Of a stretch of DNA of 64,000 nt, positions 1 through 8,685 are shown one piece after another (position 1 is the first letter of the stretch; the number at the start of each line of letters is the position of its first letter). The notes below the pieces were generated by a model. That model did no database searches and was not told where the DNA came from. It worked only from the letters and a program-made list of their open reading frames with translations. Position numbers and translations under genes: made by a program. Source of the stretch: Dysgonomonas sp. HDW5A (GTDB taxonomy: Bacteria > Bacteroidota > Bacteroidia > Bacteroidales > Dysgonomonadaceae); contig NZ_CP049857.1 in assembly GCF_011299555.1 (NCBI RefSeq), positions 2,480,001 through 2,544,000 of the forward strand, in the 5' to 3' direction.

Positions 1-231
1 TCACTTTTGTAGATTTTATAAGTGTTTGTAATTCAGATCCCTATTTTCAAAAAGGTTACAAAGGTTACAAAAGTGACACTTTTTTACGAGTTATATTTTC
101 TCTTGCTCATGCTTGTTACTTTACTTATATTATAGATAAACAATTCAACTTAGTTGATGATTCGCATTATTACTGAAATCATAAATAAGGTCTGAGACCT
201 TAACAAAATCAGCATATATTTTGTTTCTGTT
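1..231. other. Non-coding window start with nested dyads
   Basis: No supported gene. An 11-bp inverted repeat (TCACTTTTGTA at 1-11, TACAAAAGTGA at 66-76) flanks a directly repeated AAAGGTTAC (51-68). A second dyad, AAAAGTG-A-CACTTTT, lies at 69-83. The stretch ends in the dispersed palindrome at 186-202. The sequence left of base 1 is not available, so this may be the tail of an upstream intergenic region. Confidence 0.5.
186..202. repeat. Dispersed palindrome, copy 1 (TAAGGTCTGAGACCTTA)
   Basis: This is a perfect 8-bp dyad around a single central G, about 150 nt before the methyltransferase start. The core AAGGTCTGAGACCTT recurs exactly at 29429-29443, and variants occur at 35460, 38037, 45382 and 61520. 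Copies 1 and 5 also share the preceding CATAAATAAGGTCTG. Function unknown. Confidence 0.7.
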
Positions 232-351
232 TTGCACAACGAAGTTATAATCTTTTCTTCAAAGAAACAGGAGTTTATAGAAGGGAAAATGCGTATATTT
301 TGTACCAATCAAGAAAAAGGTTTATTTTTGTTTAAATATCAATCTCAGAAA

Positions 352-1056
352 ATGCAAGCATCACTTATTCTTATCCCTGTTCCATTAGGCGAAACTCCCA
401 TTGAGCAGGTTTTACCTGATTACAATAGAGGACAGATTCTTTCCATAAAGTATTTTATTGTTGAGAACATACGTTCGGCACGTCGTTTCCTGAAAAAGAC
501 AGATGCTTCGATAAATATTGATGATCTTACTTTTTATGAGTTGAACAAGCATACGAATCTGGAGCAGATAGAAGCTTATCTTCAACCCATTGCCAATGGC
601 TATTCAGTAGGTGTCATCTCGGAGGCCGGATGCCCGGCTATTGCAGATCCCGGAGCGGATATTGTTGCCATTGCCCAACGCAAAAACATTAAAGTAGTTC
701 CCTTGGTCGGCCCTTCATCAATCTTGATGTCATTGATGGGCTCAGGCTTCAACGGACAAAGTTTTGCTTTTCATGGATATTTGCCCATTGATGCAGGCGA
801 GCGCCTTAAGAAGATCAAGCAACTTGAGCAACGTATATACAATGAGCAGCAGACCCAGTTGTTTATCGAAACGCCTTACCGAAATCATAAACTGGTTGAA
901 GACCTCATTAAAAATTGTACGCCTTCTACTAAGCTTTGCATTGCCATGAATATTACATGTGAAGACGAATATATCAAGACTCTCTCCATTAAAGAGTGGG
1001 CAAAGCGATTGCCCGATATGAACAAGAAACCATGTATCTTCTTATTATACAAATAA
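352..1056 (+). CDS. RsmI-family SAM-dependent methyltransferase
   Basis: The 234-aa cytosolic protein belongs to the tetrapyrrole-methylase-fold family that includes RsmI, which 2'-O-methylates C1402 of 16S rRNA. Visible motifs are SEAGCPAIADPG near residues 91-102 and GPSS near 120, which fit the SAM-binding loops of this fold. I chose the ATG at 352 (MQASLILIPVPLGETP) because this is where family similarity starts. In-frame codons upstream, such as TTG 232 and ATG 289, give a peptide with no family character. Bacteroidota often carry this short form beside a longer RsmI, so whether this copy is the C1402 enzyme is uncertain. It is transcribed alone and the dispersed palindrome lies in its leader. 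Confidence 0.85.
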   Translation: MQASLILIPVPLGETPIEQVLPDYNRGQILSIKYFIVENIRSARRFLKKTDASINIDDLTFYELNKHTNLEQIEAYLQPIANGYSVGVISEAGCPAIADPGADIVAIAQRKNIKVVPLVGPSSILMSLMGSGFNGQSFAFHGYLPIDAGERLKKIKQLEQRIYNEQQTQLFIETPYRNHKLVEDLIKNCTPSTKLCIAMNITCEDEYIKTLSIKEWAKRLPDMNKKPCIFLLYK

Positions 1057-1138
1057 AGGATTGAAACCTTTTGGCTTTTTTAGCTATACGGTTTCTAATC
1101 ATATTAAATTACTTACAATCTGATAACTTAAAACGAAT

Positions 1139-2248
1139 ATGAAAATCAAAAACATCGGATTAATTTTTCTAATTTCTTTCTTTTGTACAGCATTGTATGC
1201 ACAACAAGAAAAGTCAGCATCTAATAACGAACCGCTACGTTTAGGAGTTGTAGGATTATCTCATGGACATCTGTGGGAGGTAATAAGCAGGCTCGATCGG
1301 AATGATTTTAAAGTCGTAGGAGTTGCCGAAAAAAATACGGCATTGTGGAATAACAAAGCTTTAAAAGAAAAAGTAGCGAGCGATCTGTTTTTTCAGGATC
1401 TGGATGAAATGCTTGTAAAAACCAAACCTCAGGCTGTTATTGTTTACGAGAGTATTTACGATCATCTGAGAGTTGTGGAAGCTTGCGCAAAATACGGAGT
1501 GCATGTGATGGTCGAAAAACCATTGTCAACGAATGTCAAAGACGCTAAGCGAATGCTCGATCTGGCGAAGGAAAATAATATCTTCCTTTTGACTAATTAT
1601 GAAACAACTTGGTATCCAACCATACACAAAGCTTATGATATGATACAGGATGGTTTTGTAGGCAATTTATCCAGAATTAATATTTATGACGGGCATGGAG
1701 GTCCAATTGAAATAGGCTGTGGTCCCGAATTTACAGACTGGCTGACCGATCCTGTATTGAATGGGGGAGGTGCTGTTATCGATTTCGGATGTTACGGAGC
1801 AAATATCAGTACATGGATGATGAAAGGAGAGAAGCCCTTATCGGTCTATGCAGTGTTGAAACAACAGAAACCAAATGTTTACCCCAAAGTTGATGATGAT
1901 GCAACCATTGTAATCGAATACCCCAAAGTAACTGTAGTTGCTATGGCATCCTGGAATTGGCCTATTTCTCGTAAAGATATGCACATATATGGCGATAAAA
2001 GCTACATATATCAGGACAATAAAACTTCGATGCGTGTTTATCAGGATGAAAAAGAGACCCGATTGGATATTCCCGAAATGGTTGCTCCATATAATGATGC
2101 CTTCCTTTATTTGAAGGCTGTTGTAAATGGAGATATTTCCGTTAAACCAGATGATCTTTCGGCTCCCGAAAACAATCTTACAGTGGTCGAGATTCTGGAA
2201 GCTGCCATTGAGAGCAGCAAGACAGGTAAGGCTGTAAAATTGCAATAA
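1139..2248 (+). CDS. Secreted Gfo/Idh/MocA-family oxidoreductase
   Basis: The 369-aa NAD(P)-dependent oxidoreductase has an N-terminal signal peptide (residues 1-22, ending ALYAQ), so it is probably periplasmic. The Rossmann region starts at LRLGVVGLSHGHLWE (about 33-47). The family motif EKPLSTN is near residue 125, where the Lys is normally catalytic. The C-terminal half is the alpha/beta substrate domain. Members act on sugars or cyclitols; this substrate cannot be inferred. It follows the methyltransferase gene by 82 nt on the same strand, with a weak GAAACC/GGTTTC hairpin between them, so co-transcription is possible but not shown. Confidence 0.85.
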   Translation: MKIKNIGLIFLISFFCTALYAQQEKSASNNEPLRLGVVGLSHGHLWEVISRLDRNDFKVVGVAEKNTALWNNKALKEKVASDLFFQDLDEMLVKTKPQAVIVYESIYDHLRVVEACAKYGVHVMVEKPLSTNVKDAKRMLDLAKENNIFLLTNYETTWYPTIHKAYDMIQDGFVGNLSRINIYDGHGGPIEIGCGPEFTDWLTDPVLNGGGAVIDFGCYGANISTWMMKGEKPLSVYAVLKQQKPNVYPKVDDDATIVIEYPKVTVVAMASWNWPISRKDMHIYGDKSYIYQDNKTSMRVYQDEKETRLDIPEMVAPYNDAFLYLKAVVNGDISVKPDDLSAPENNLTVVEILEAAIESSKTGKAVKLQ

Positions 2249-2315
2249 ATATTTGTAAATAATGAGCCGGTTATAAGGCTAAAATATAGCTATAAATTTT
2301 ATTCATTACTAAGAT

Positions 2316-2963
2316 ATGAAATTCGATCCTGAATTTAAGAATGCAATTTTGCAATTACCGTCTAAAGAAAAGGACAAACTCCTTTTGCGATTGCTGAAAC
2401 GAGATGTGATTTTAGCAAACCAATTGCATTTTGAACTGATAAGCGGTGACAGTGTTCAGGATCGAAGAACCAGAATGGAAGCTCATATAAAACAGAAAAT
2501 AGAGTGGGCAACAAATCGTTTCTCTTCTTTAGACTCTCTGCTGGTTGATATTCGTTCACTGAGTGCAGATATTACCGAAAATGTGAAGATAACTAAAGAT
2601 AAATACGGCGATGCAAGTCTTAATTTGTTGATGTTAAATGAACTGTTGAAAAACAATAATGGCAGAATAGCAAAGTCGAATCTTAAAAAGACCTCTGCAA
2701 TAAGCATATATATAATAGCCCGGATTTTTAAAATACTCATATCAATCAAAGCCTTGCATGAAGATTATCTGATTGAGTTTGAAGCGGGATTAAACGAATT
2801 AGCACAAGCAATCGAAAAAAATCCGATACTGCTGAACATGGCTATTAATACCGGAGTGGATATTAATTGGCTTGCAGATGCTGAAATTCCGGATAATATA
2901 GCAGAAATACATAAAGAAATCCGCTCGAAAGGTCTTTTGAAGCGGAATGTCAAAATGTTCTAA
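2316..2963 (+). CDS. Conserved hypothetical protein, cytosolic
   Basis: The 215-aa protein has no signal peptide or membrane segment. It starts MKFDPEFKNAILQLPSKEKDKL and is mostly predicted helical, with many Lys, Leu and Ile residues. I recall similar openings in Bacteroidales hypothetical proteins but know no function. It lies 67 nt after the oxidoreductase gene on the same strand, and the start ATG has no competing upstream Met in frame. It converges on the following minus-strand gene with a 52-nt gap. Confidence 0.65.
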   Translation: MKFDPEFKNAILQLPSKEKDKLLLRLLKRDVILANQLHFELISGDSVQDRRTRMEAHIKQKIEWATNRFSSLDSLLVDIRSLSADITENVKITKDKYGDASLNLLMLNELLKNNNGRIAKSNLKKTSAISIYIIARIFKILISIKALHEDYLIEFEAGLNELAQAIEKNPILLNMAINTGVDINWLADAEIPDNIAEIHKEIRSKGLLKRNVKMF

Positions 2964-3015
2964 TTTGTAGAGACACAGTTGTGTTTAATGATGTATTTTG
3001 CTATTTCTTAAATAT

Positions 3016-4461
3016 TCAATTACTGACAGATTCCTCCAGCTCTTTAAATGATATTTCAGATTTATAGTTGAATTCATGGATAGGCCACGATTGAAAAATG
3101 GTCTCTACATTCAGGTTGAAATTTCTGATAGCTTCATATAACCCTTTTTGTCTGCTGCTCGCTTTTCGGGTGGGTCTGCCATCGTTGGGTATCCATACCA
3201 AATCACCTTCGAAAATTACTTTTTCTGCCGGAAAATAGAATATGAGATAATCTTGGGTGTGGTGTGAATATTTTCCGATATTGATAATTTGCATCGAGTA
3301 ATTATCATCAGTAATAGTTCTGCTTTCCCCCAGTATATTTATTTTCAGAGTTTTTCTATCCAATTGTAAACTGTCGGGGTTCAATGTACGTGGATTCCTT
3401 GCTAAGAAAGATACATAATCAAAGTCGCCCATTGCAGATAGAATGGTTGCCTCGTCGTGAATAAAAGGTCTTACTCCTCCTAAATAATGAGGGTGATGAT
3501 GCCCGAAAGCGAAAAACCGAATGGGTTTATTAGGGAAATTTTCTTTAATAGTACTGATTATCAAGTTTCCATTCTCACTATTGAGAGGTGCTTCGGCTAC
3601 TAATACGAAGTCTTTAAATGCTACAACTAAACTTTTGCTGTCGGTATGTTCCGTGTATAAGAAATAGATATGCTCATTGTATCTCTCCAAACTAATTTTA
3701 CGAGTAACAGGTGTTTCCTCGCTGAGAGAATACCGTGGAGGCATTGTTAGCAATACAGGAAATTTGTCCTCTATCTTAAATGAATGAAGTTGAATAGTAT
3801 CTCGCAGCTTTCCGTCTATTTTTGAGATTAAAATCTCTTGAGGAATAAATACGGATTGCAGGTTTGTATAGTGATATTCGAAGGTTGAGTTTACATCCCC
3901 AAAGAAATCGTCATTTTCCAGAATACTTATTTTATCAACTAAATCAGTCGTTTTATTGATAAAAAGCCGCACTCTCGCTTTGCTGATTGTTTCAAGATAA
4001 ATATTGTATAGTGAATCCCTGCCTGGCTCTAATCTTGTTTTTCTGTTTTTGAAATATTCCAATAAAAGAGTAGGGGTGTATCTTGCTGTTTGGTACAATT
4101 GTCGCTGATGCTGATCTACTGTAACTGTCGATAATGTATCACTTCCATAATCAGAAACCAACATGGTTCGTTGATTGTATTGTAATAAGGAAGATTCAAC
4201 TTTCCCGTTAATGGATCTCGTCTCTTTTTTATATAAACTTTGAGGTGTGATCCAAATCTTGCCTGTAGTCTCGTACAAAGTTTTATCCCAAGGAGCATAA
4301 CTGTGTTCTAATTCATTCCTTTTCTCTGTAAATGAAAACGTTACAACCTTATTCCGAATTGGTCTGTTTTGTTTTTCCCACGATCGGTTTAAGTTCCCTT
4401 GTCCGTATATGTTTAAAAAGGAGCAAAGGAAAATAGTTATTATATATGATGCGTATTTCAT
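3016..4461 (-). CDS. Secreted metallo-beta-lactamase-fold protein, atypical metal motif
   Basis: The 481-aa protein is counted from the ATG at 4461 (MKYASYIITIFLCSFLNIYG), which gives a clean signal peptide; an alternative start 42 nt upstream adds a charged peptide before it. The C-terminal third resembles the metallo-beta-lactamase fold: GHHHPHYLGG at about 320-329, then YSHHTQDYLIFYFPAEKVIFEGD, where the last Asp fits a bridging metal ligand. The usual HxHxDH signature reads HHHPHY here, so the Asp and last His are replaced and activity is doubtful. The N-terminal two thirds match no family I recognise. Single-gene unit. Confidence 0.55.
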   Translation of the reverse strand: MKYASYIITIFLCSFLNIYGQGNLNRSWEKQNRPIRNKVVTFSFTEKRNELEHSYAPWDKTLYETTGKIWITPQSLYKKETRSINGKVESSLLQYNQRTMLVSDYGSDTLSTVTVDQHQRQLYQTARYTPTLLLEYFKNRKTRLEPGRDSLYNIYLETISKARVRLFINKTTDLVDKISILENDDFFGDVNSTFEYHYTNLQSVFIPQEILISKIDGKLRDTIQLHSFKIEDKFPVLLTMPPRYSLSEETPVTRKISLERYNEHIYFLYTEHTDSKSLVVAFKDFVLVAEAPLNSENGNLIISTIKENFPNKPIRFFAFGHHHPHYLGGVRPFIHDEATILSAMGDFDYVSFLARNPRTLNPDSLQLDRKTLKINILGESRTITDDNYSMQIINIGKYSHHTQDYLIFYFPAEKVIFEGDLVWIPNDGRPTRKASSRQKGLYEAIRNFNLNVETIFQSWPIHEFNYKSEISFKELEESVSN

Positions 4462-5008
4462 TCTGTATGTTTTATGAATATCAAAGTGTAGCTGTTCTCG
4501 CAAATATAGATCAATGTGTTTAAAGTTGATGTTTTCTTTGATCTTTGTTTGAATTTCTTCCCTGAATGTTTCTTTTTGATTTTAATTGTGATTTTATTTT
4601 GTCTTTATGTGTTTTGTTTGTATTTTTGTGTGTGCAAATGATTGTTTGTGGTTGGTTATTCTTTCTTTATGTTTGTGTTTTGGGTGAAACCGCATGATAT
4701 TGAGATTCAAATAAACAAAGAAATACGTTATAAGGGTATACGGAGATATGGAAAACTATAAAAACGAAGTGTTTTTAGGAGAGTTCTATTTATGGTATTG
4801 CAAGGTGTGTTTGGCTTCTTTGTAGTTGGATATATTTCCCGTATCCTTTATCTAGGATATGAATTGAGTTTGTAAAATCAGTTTTTTACAGATGTACTGA
4901 GTAAAATAAAAGATTTAATGAAACATTTAAAGAATGTAACTATTTAGCGTTGTTTTACTTACCAAAGCAACCAATAGCTCAGCGAACCTAATACTTATTT
5001 AATGCTAT
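4462..5008. other. Intergenic, AT-rich, no gene seen
   Basis: About 550 nt separate two minus-strand genes. 4504-4690 is very T-rich, with repeated TTTGTTTG-type words. A 6-bp hairpin (TATCCT/AGGATA) lies near 4849-4866. TTACTTACCAAAGCAAC near 4957-4973 resembles the short sequence that precedes the dispersed palindrome at 29429. The region probably contains the promoter of the gene ending at 3016; no RNA gene is recognised. Confidence 0.4.
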
Positions 5009-5050
5009 GAAAAGGAGGCTATTATCAGATGTTTGGTATAGCCTCTTTTA
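5009..5050 (-). terminator. Terminator of folA unit
   Basis: An inverted repeat (AAAAGGAGGCTAT and ATAGCCTCTTTT, one bulged base) lies 13 nt beyond the folA stop on the minus strand. It is A/T-rich on both sides, as expected for an intrinsic terminator. Confidence 0.65.
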
Positions 5051-5062
5051 CTTTTATCTTTG

Positions 5063-5560
5063 TTACTTGTTTTTGTTGTATACCACGAATGTGTGTGCAT
5101 ACTTGTTTTTATCATCAGCTTCGTTATTGAGCCGAGAGCTTTCAATCCACTTATTTACATCTATATTCGGAAAAAAGGCGTCTGTGCCTTCGAATGTGTG
5201 ATGAATGTTGGTAATGTATAGTTTATCAGCAAATTCGATGGCTTTAGCATATACTGTCGCTCCTCCGATAATGAAAACCTCCGACTCCTCTTTGCACAAA
5301 GTAATCGCATCTTCTAATGAATCTGCCATCTCACATCTTTCAAGTTGCAAATTCTCATTTCTGCTTAAAACAATATTTCGGCGGTTGGGTAATGCCCCAT
5401 TGGGTAGAGACTCGTAAGTTTTTCTCCCCATAATCACTGTGTGACCTTGTGTAACGCTTTTGAAATACTTCAGGTCGTTGGGCAAATGGCAAAGCAGCTG
5501 ATTGTCTTTGCCGATAGCGTTCTTTTCGTCAATTGCTACTATAATGGATATGATAGGCAT
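5063..5560 (-). CDS. folA: Dihydrofolate reductase
   Basis: The 165-aa enzyme makes tetrahydrofolate from dihydrofolate with NADPH in the cytosol. It has standard DHFR features: IVAIDEKNAIGKDNQLLCHLPNDLKYF (N-terminal strand, Met20-type loop and the acidic active-site position in LPND), then GHTVIMGRKTYESLP, and the cofactor-binding EVFIIGGATVYA. The length is normal. It is the last gene of a minus-strand series after dsbD and mazG, starting 24 nt beyond the mazG stop, so it is almost surely co-transcribed with mazG. A terminator follows. Confidence 0.96.
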   Translation of the reverse strand: MPIISIIVAIDEKNAIGKDNQLLCHLPNDLKYFKSVTQGHTVIMGRKTYESLPNGALPNRRNIVLSRNENLQLERCEMADSLEDAITLCKEESEVFIIGGATVYAKAIEFADKLYITNIHHTFEGTDAFFPNIDVNKWIESSRLNNEADDKNKYAHTFVVYNKNK

Positions 5561-5584
5561 ATGTTCTTATTTTAATAAAAGACT

Positions 5585-6370
5585 TTATAAAACGATATTC
5601 TTAGCTTCGTTCCAAAGAATATCCATCTCTTTGAGTGTCATCTCTTTCAGATTTCGTCCCTGCTTTTTAGCTTCTTGCTCTATATGGTTGAATCTGTGTA
5701 TAAATTTTTGATTGGTACGTTCTAAAGCATTGTCAGGATTAACTTTGTATAGTCGGGCTGCGTTTATAAGACTAAAAAATAAGTCTCCGAATTCAGCTTC
5801 CATCTTATGGGTATCCATAGAGCTTATTTCAGTTTCCAGCTCGTTTATCTCTTCTTTTACTTTAGACCATACATCTTCTTTCTCGTCCCAATCGAAGCCT
5901 GCATTGCGAGCTTTATCTTGTATGCGATGTGCTTTGGCTATAGATGGCAGAGAAGCGGGTACACCTTCGAGTACAGTTTTGTTTCCTCCCTTTTCTTTTA
6001 GCTTCAATTGTTCCCACGATTGTTCAACCTCGCCTGCTGTTTTTGCAGCGTCATCTCCAAATACATGAGGGTGGCGGTAGATGAGTTTGTCACAAAGCGA
6101 ATTGCATACATCAGCAACATCAAACTCGCCTTTTTCTTCACCTATTTTCGAATAGAAAACAATATGGAGAAGTACGTCTCCCAGTTCTTTTTTTATCTCC
6201 TGATTATCGTCTTTTATAATTGCTTCGCACAATTCGTAAGTCTCTTCAATGGTGTTTGTTCTAAGACTTTCGTTTGTTTGCTTTACATCCCAAGGGCATT
6301 TTACGCGTAACTCATCCATAATGTCGAGCAAGCGTCCAAAAGCCTCCATTTTTTGTTCTCTTGTATTCAT
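5585..6370 (-). CDS. mazG: Nucleoside triphosphate pyrophosphohydrolase MazG
   Basis: The 261-aa protein hydrolyses NTPs to NMP and PPi, a house-cleaning role. Two tandem MazG domains are visible. The first carries CPWDVKQTNESLRTNTIEETYEL with ELGDVLLHIVFY, giving the EExxE...ExxD metal-binding set. The second contains KEEINELETEI and EAEFGDLFFSLINAARL. Length matches the two-domain E. coli type. It sits 24 nt upstream of folA and 62 nt after dsbD, with a hairpin terminator in the dsbD-mazG gap. Confidence 0.95.
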   Translation of the reverse strand: MNTREQKMEAFGRLLDIMDELRVKCPWDVKQTNESLRTNTIEETYELCEAIIKDDNQEIKKELGDVLLHIVFYSKIGEEKGEFDVADVCNSLCDKLIYRHPHVFGDDAAKTAGEVEQSWEQLKLKEKGGNKTVLEGVPASLPSIAKAHRIQDKARNAGFDWDEKEDVWSKVKEEINELETEISSMDTHKMEAEFGDLFFSLINAARLYKVNPDNALERTNQKFIHRFNHIEQEAKKQGRNLKEMTLKEMDILWNEAKNIVL

Positions 6371-6390
6371 CGTGATATTAATGAAAGAAA

Positions 6391-6416
6391 ATAGCAGACT
6401 TATTACAATCTGCTAT
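6391..6416 (-). terminator. Terminator between dsbD and mazG
   Basis: A perfect 8-bp stem (ATAGCAGA 6391-6398, TCTGCTAT 6409-6416) is followed on the minus strand by TTTTCTTTCATT. It lies only 21 nt before the mazG ATG, so dsbD transcripts should mostly end here unless it acts as an attenuator for mazG-folA. Confidence 0.75.
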
Positions 6417-6432
6417 CTTCGAAAAGTGTGAC

Positions 6433-8454
6433 TTATTTTTTATAATTATCGACTCCTGTTTTCAAGAAGTTTAAATATTTATCTACATTTTCATCGTATG
6501 CATAAGATGGACCGATGGGGTTACCTGCATTGTCTAGCAATACATAATAAGGTTGAGAATTAGTTCCGAATTTATGACGTTGCAAATAGCTCCATTTATC
6601 ACCGATTGTTTTTAGCTTGGTGGTTTTGCCATTTTCTTCCACTTCTATCACTTCGGGTAGTTTCTCTTTGTCATCCACCATAAGAGTAATCAGTACATAA
6701 TCGTTTTCCAGCGAATGTTTTACACGAGGATCAGTCCATACCGAAGCCTCCATTTTACGGCAATTTACACAACCGAATCCCGAGAAGTCAATCATAACAG
6801 GTTTGTTGTTTTTCTTGGCATACTCCATGCCTGCCTCGTAATCGTCAAACTTAGCATGCACGCTGCCTTCATATAAATTGAAATCCTGAGTGAAATGAGG
6901 CGGTGCAAACGCACTTACCGATTTCAGTGGAGCACCCCAAAGTCCGGGAACAAGATATACCGCAAAGGCAAGAGATATGATTGCCATAAACAATCGGGGT
7001 ACAGATATGTATTTAAGATCGCTGTCGTGAGCAAATTTCAGTTTCCCCAAAAGATACAATCCTAATAATGTGAAAATTACAATCCATAGAACTAAGAATA
7101 CCTCACGGTCGAGAATTCCCCATTTATAAGCAAGGTCTGCAACCGATAAGAACTTAAGAGCTAATGCAAGTTCTAAGAATCCCAGCACTACTTTTACCGA
7201 ATTGAGCCATCCGCCCGATTTTGGCATACTTTCCAATAACGAAGGGAATATGGCAAATAAGGCAAAAGGAATAGATAATGCAAAGGCAAATGCAAACATA
7301 CCTACCGCCGGAGCTATAATATCACCTGAGCTGGCAGCATCTACAAGTAAAGTTCCGATAATTGGACCGGTACAAGAGAATGATACCAAGGCAAGTGTAA
7401 ATGCCATAAAGAATATGCTGATAATTCCCGTTGTAGAATCGGCTTTGCTATCTATTTTATTAGTCCATGAAGCGGGTAGTACCAACTCAAATGCTCCCAA
7501 GAACGAAATCGCAAAGAATACCAGTAAGCCAAAGAATATCAGATTGAATAAGGCACTGGTAGATAGTTCGTTCAATGCACTTGCTCCGAATATAGCCGTG
7601 ACTAATAATCCTAGCAATACATATATTACGATAATAGACAAACCATATATAATGGCATCTTTAATGGCCTTGCCTCTGTTTTTCTTATTTCTTTTCAAGA
7701 AGAAACTTACAGTCATAGGTATCATAGGCCATACACAAGGAGTCATTAAGGCAATAAGCCCTCCAATAAATCCTGCACCGAAAATATACAGAAGCGATCT
7801 GTTAGATGTATCGCCTGCCGCACCAAAAGCTTTAACCTCTTCTATGACAGGAGTCCAAAGATTAGCATCTTGAATTTCTGTTGTTTGTGCCTGAGATATA
7901 CTATCGTTGTTGGCTACAGTAGCTGTGTCAGCAATAGTTTGCGAATCGCTTGTCTGATCTGCAACAGCAGTGGTGCTTACTGTAACACTTGCAGGAAGGT
8001 TACCCGAAGTAAAGCTGAAATCAACAGGGATAGGAGGGGTACATTCTCTGTCATTACAAGCTTGTGCCCTGACATCACCTTTCAATACAAATTTGCTTTT
8101 GTCGGTTATTTTGAACTTTTGAACAAAAGTGGCTGTTTTTTCATAATACCCTATTTCCATCTCAAAGACTTTATCAAAATCTTTATGGAGTTTCGAGTTC
8201 ACCGCGTGAAATGATCCCACAGCGACAGCACCTTTAATTTCATCAATGGATATGGATGTCGGAAACGGTCCTCCATCAGGTATTTGTGTGTCGTACAAAT
8301 GCCATCCTGCAGCGATAGTTGCGTTGGCTACCAATTCTATTTCGCCATTGCCTTTGTCTGCTATACTCATTTTCCAGGACACAGGTCCATCGGCTAAAAG
8401 CTTTCCCGAAAAGAAAGACAATATAAATAGCAGAACTAATATTCCTTTTTTCAT
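6433..8454 (-). CDS. dsbD: Thiol:disulfide interchange protein DsbD
   Basis: The 673-aa inner-membrane protein passes electrons from cytosolic thioredoxin to periplasmic thiols. In order it has a signal peptide (1-21), a periplasmic N-domain with the Cys pair ACNDRECTPP, a central block of about eight membrane segments carrying the paired cysteines MTPCVWPM and SFSCTGPI, and a C-terminal thioredoxin-like domain with GFGCVNCRKM (CxxC). All three redox pairs are present. A TAACTTTG promoter element lies 33-40 nt upstream. mazG and folA follow downstream beyond a hairpin. Confidence 0.95.
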   Translation of the reverse strand: MKKGILVLLFILSFFSGKLLADGPVSWKMSIADKGNGEIELVANATIAAGWHLYDTQIPDGGPFPTSISIDEIKGAVAVGSFHAVNSKLHKDFDKVFEMEIGYYEKTATFVQKFKITDKSKFVLKGDVRAQACNDRECTPPIPVDFSFTSGNLPASVTVSTTAVADQTSDSQTIADTATVANNDSISQAQTTEIQDANLWTPVIEEVKAFGAAGDTSNRSLLYIFGAGFIGGLIALMTPCVWPMIPMTVSFFLKRNKKNRGKAIKDAIIYGLSIIVIYVLLGLLVTAIFGASALNELSTSALFNLIFFGLLVFFAISFLGAFELVLPASWTNKIDSKADSTTGIISIFFMAFTLALVSFSCTGPIIGTLLVDAASSGDIIAPAVGMFAFAFALSIPFALFAIFPSLLESMPKSGGWLNSVKVVLGFLELALALKFLSVADLAYKWGILDREVFLVLWIVIFTLLGLYLLGKLKFAHDSDLKYISVPRLFMAIISLAFAVYLVPGLWGAPLKSVSAFAPPHFTQDFNLYEGSVHAKFDDYEAGMEYAKKNNKPVMIDFSGFGCVNCRKMEASVWTDPRVKHSLENDYVLITLMVDDKEKLPEVIEVEENGKTTKLKTIGDKWSYLQRHKFGTNSQPYYVLLDNAGNPIGPSYAYDENVDKYLNFLKTGVDNYKK

Positions 8455-8486
8455 ATATTTTATCTATCTGATTTTTGTAAGAAATA

Positions 8487-8494
8487 CAAAGTTA
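8487..8494 (-). promoter_or_regulatory. Promoter -7 element of dsbD
   Basis: On the minus strand this reads TAACTTTG, a match to the Bacteroidota TAnnTTTG element, 33 nt before the dsbD ATG. No convincing -33 TTTG partner was found at the usual distance. Confidence 0.5.
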
Positions 8495-8601
8495 GTAAAA
8501 TGTGTATAGGATGATTCTCTGTTTGTCAATTTTTATATTGATTAAGATATATCTCCCGTTTTTTTAGTTTTTTGAGATAATAGGAAGAATCGGTATGAAA
8601 A

Positions 8602-8632
8602 AAATAGCTGACCGGAACCCGATCAGCTATTT
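8602..8632 (-). terminator. Terminator of htpG
   Basis: The stem AAATAGCTGA/TCAGCTATTT has an 11-nt loop and runs into TTTCATACC on the minus strand, 54 nt beyond the htpG stop. Confidence 0.75.
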
Positions 8633-8685
8633 ATTGTGTATAGGGTATTTTATCCTATATAATATATCGATGTAAGAAAATACCT

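Noticed and set aside
232-351. N-terminal extension of the methyltransferase from TTG 232 or ATG 289
   Set aside because: The extra residues have no family similarity; homology begins at the ATG at 352.
764-949. Open frame overlapping the methyltransferase gene in another frame
   Set aside because: It lies inside a well supported gene and shows no domain; frame shadow.
1838-2245. 135-codon minus-strand frame opposite the Gfo/Idh/MocA gene
   Set aside because: Cys- and His-rich translation without domain, fully antisense to a clear gene.
7202-7873. 223-codon plus-strand frame opposite dsbD
   Set aside because: Antisense shadow of the membrane-segment codons; no promoter or domain.
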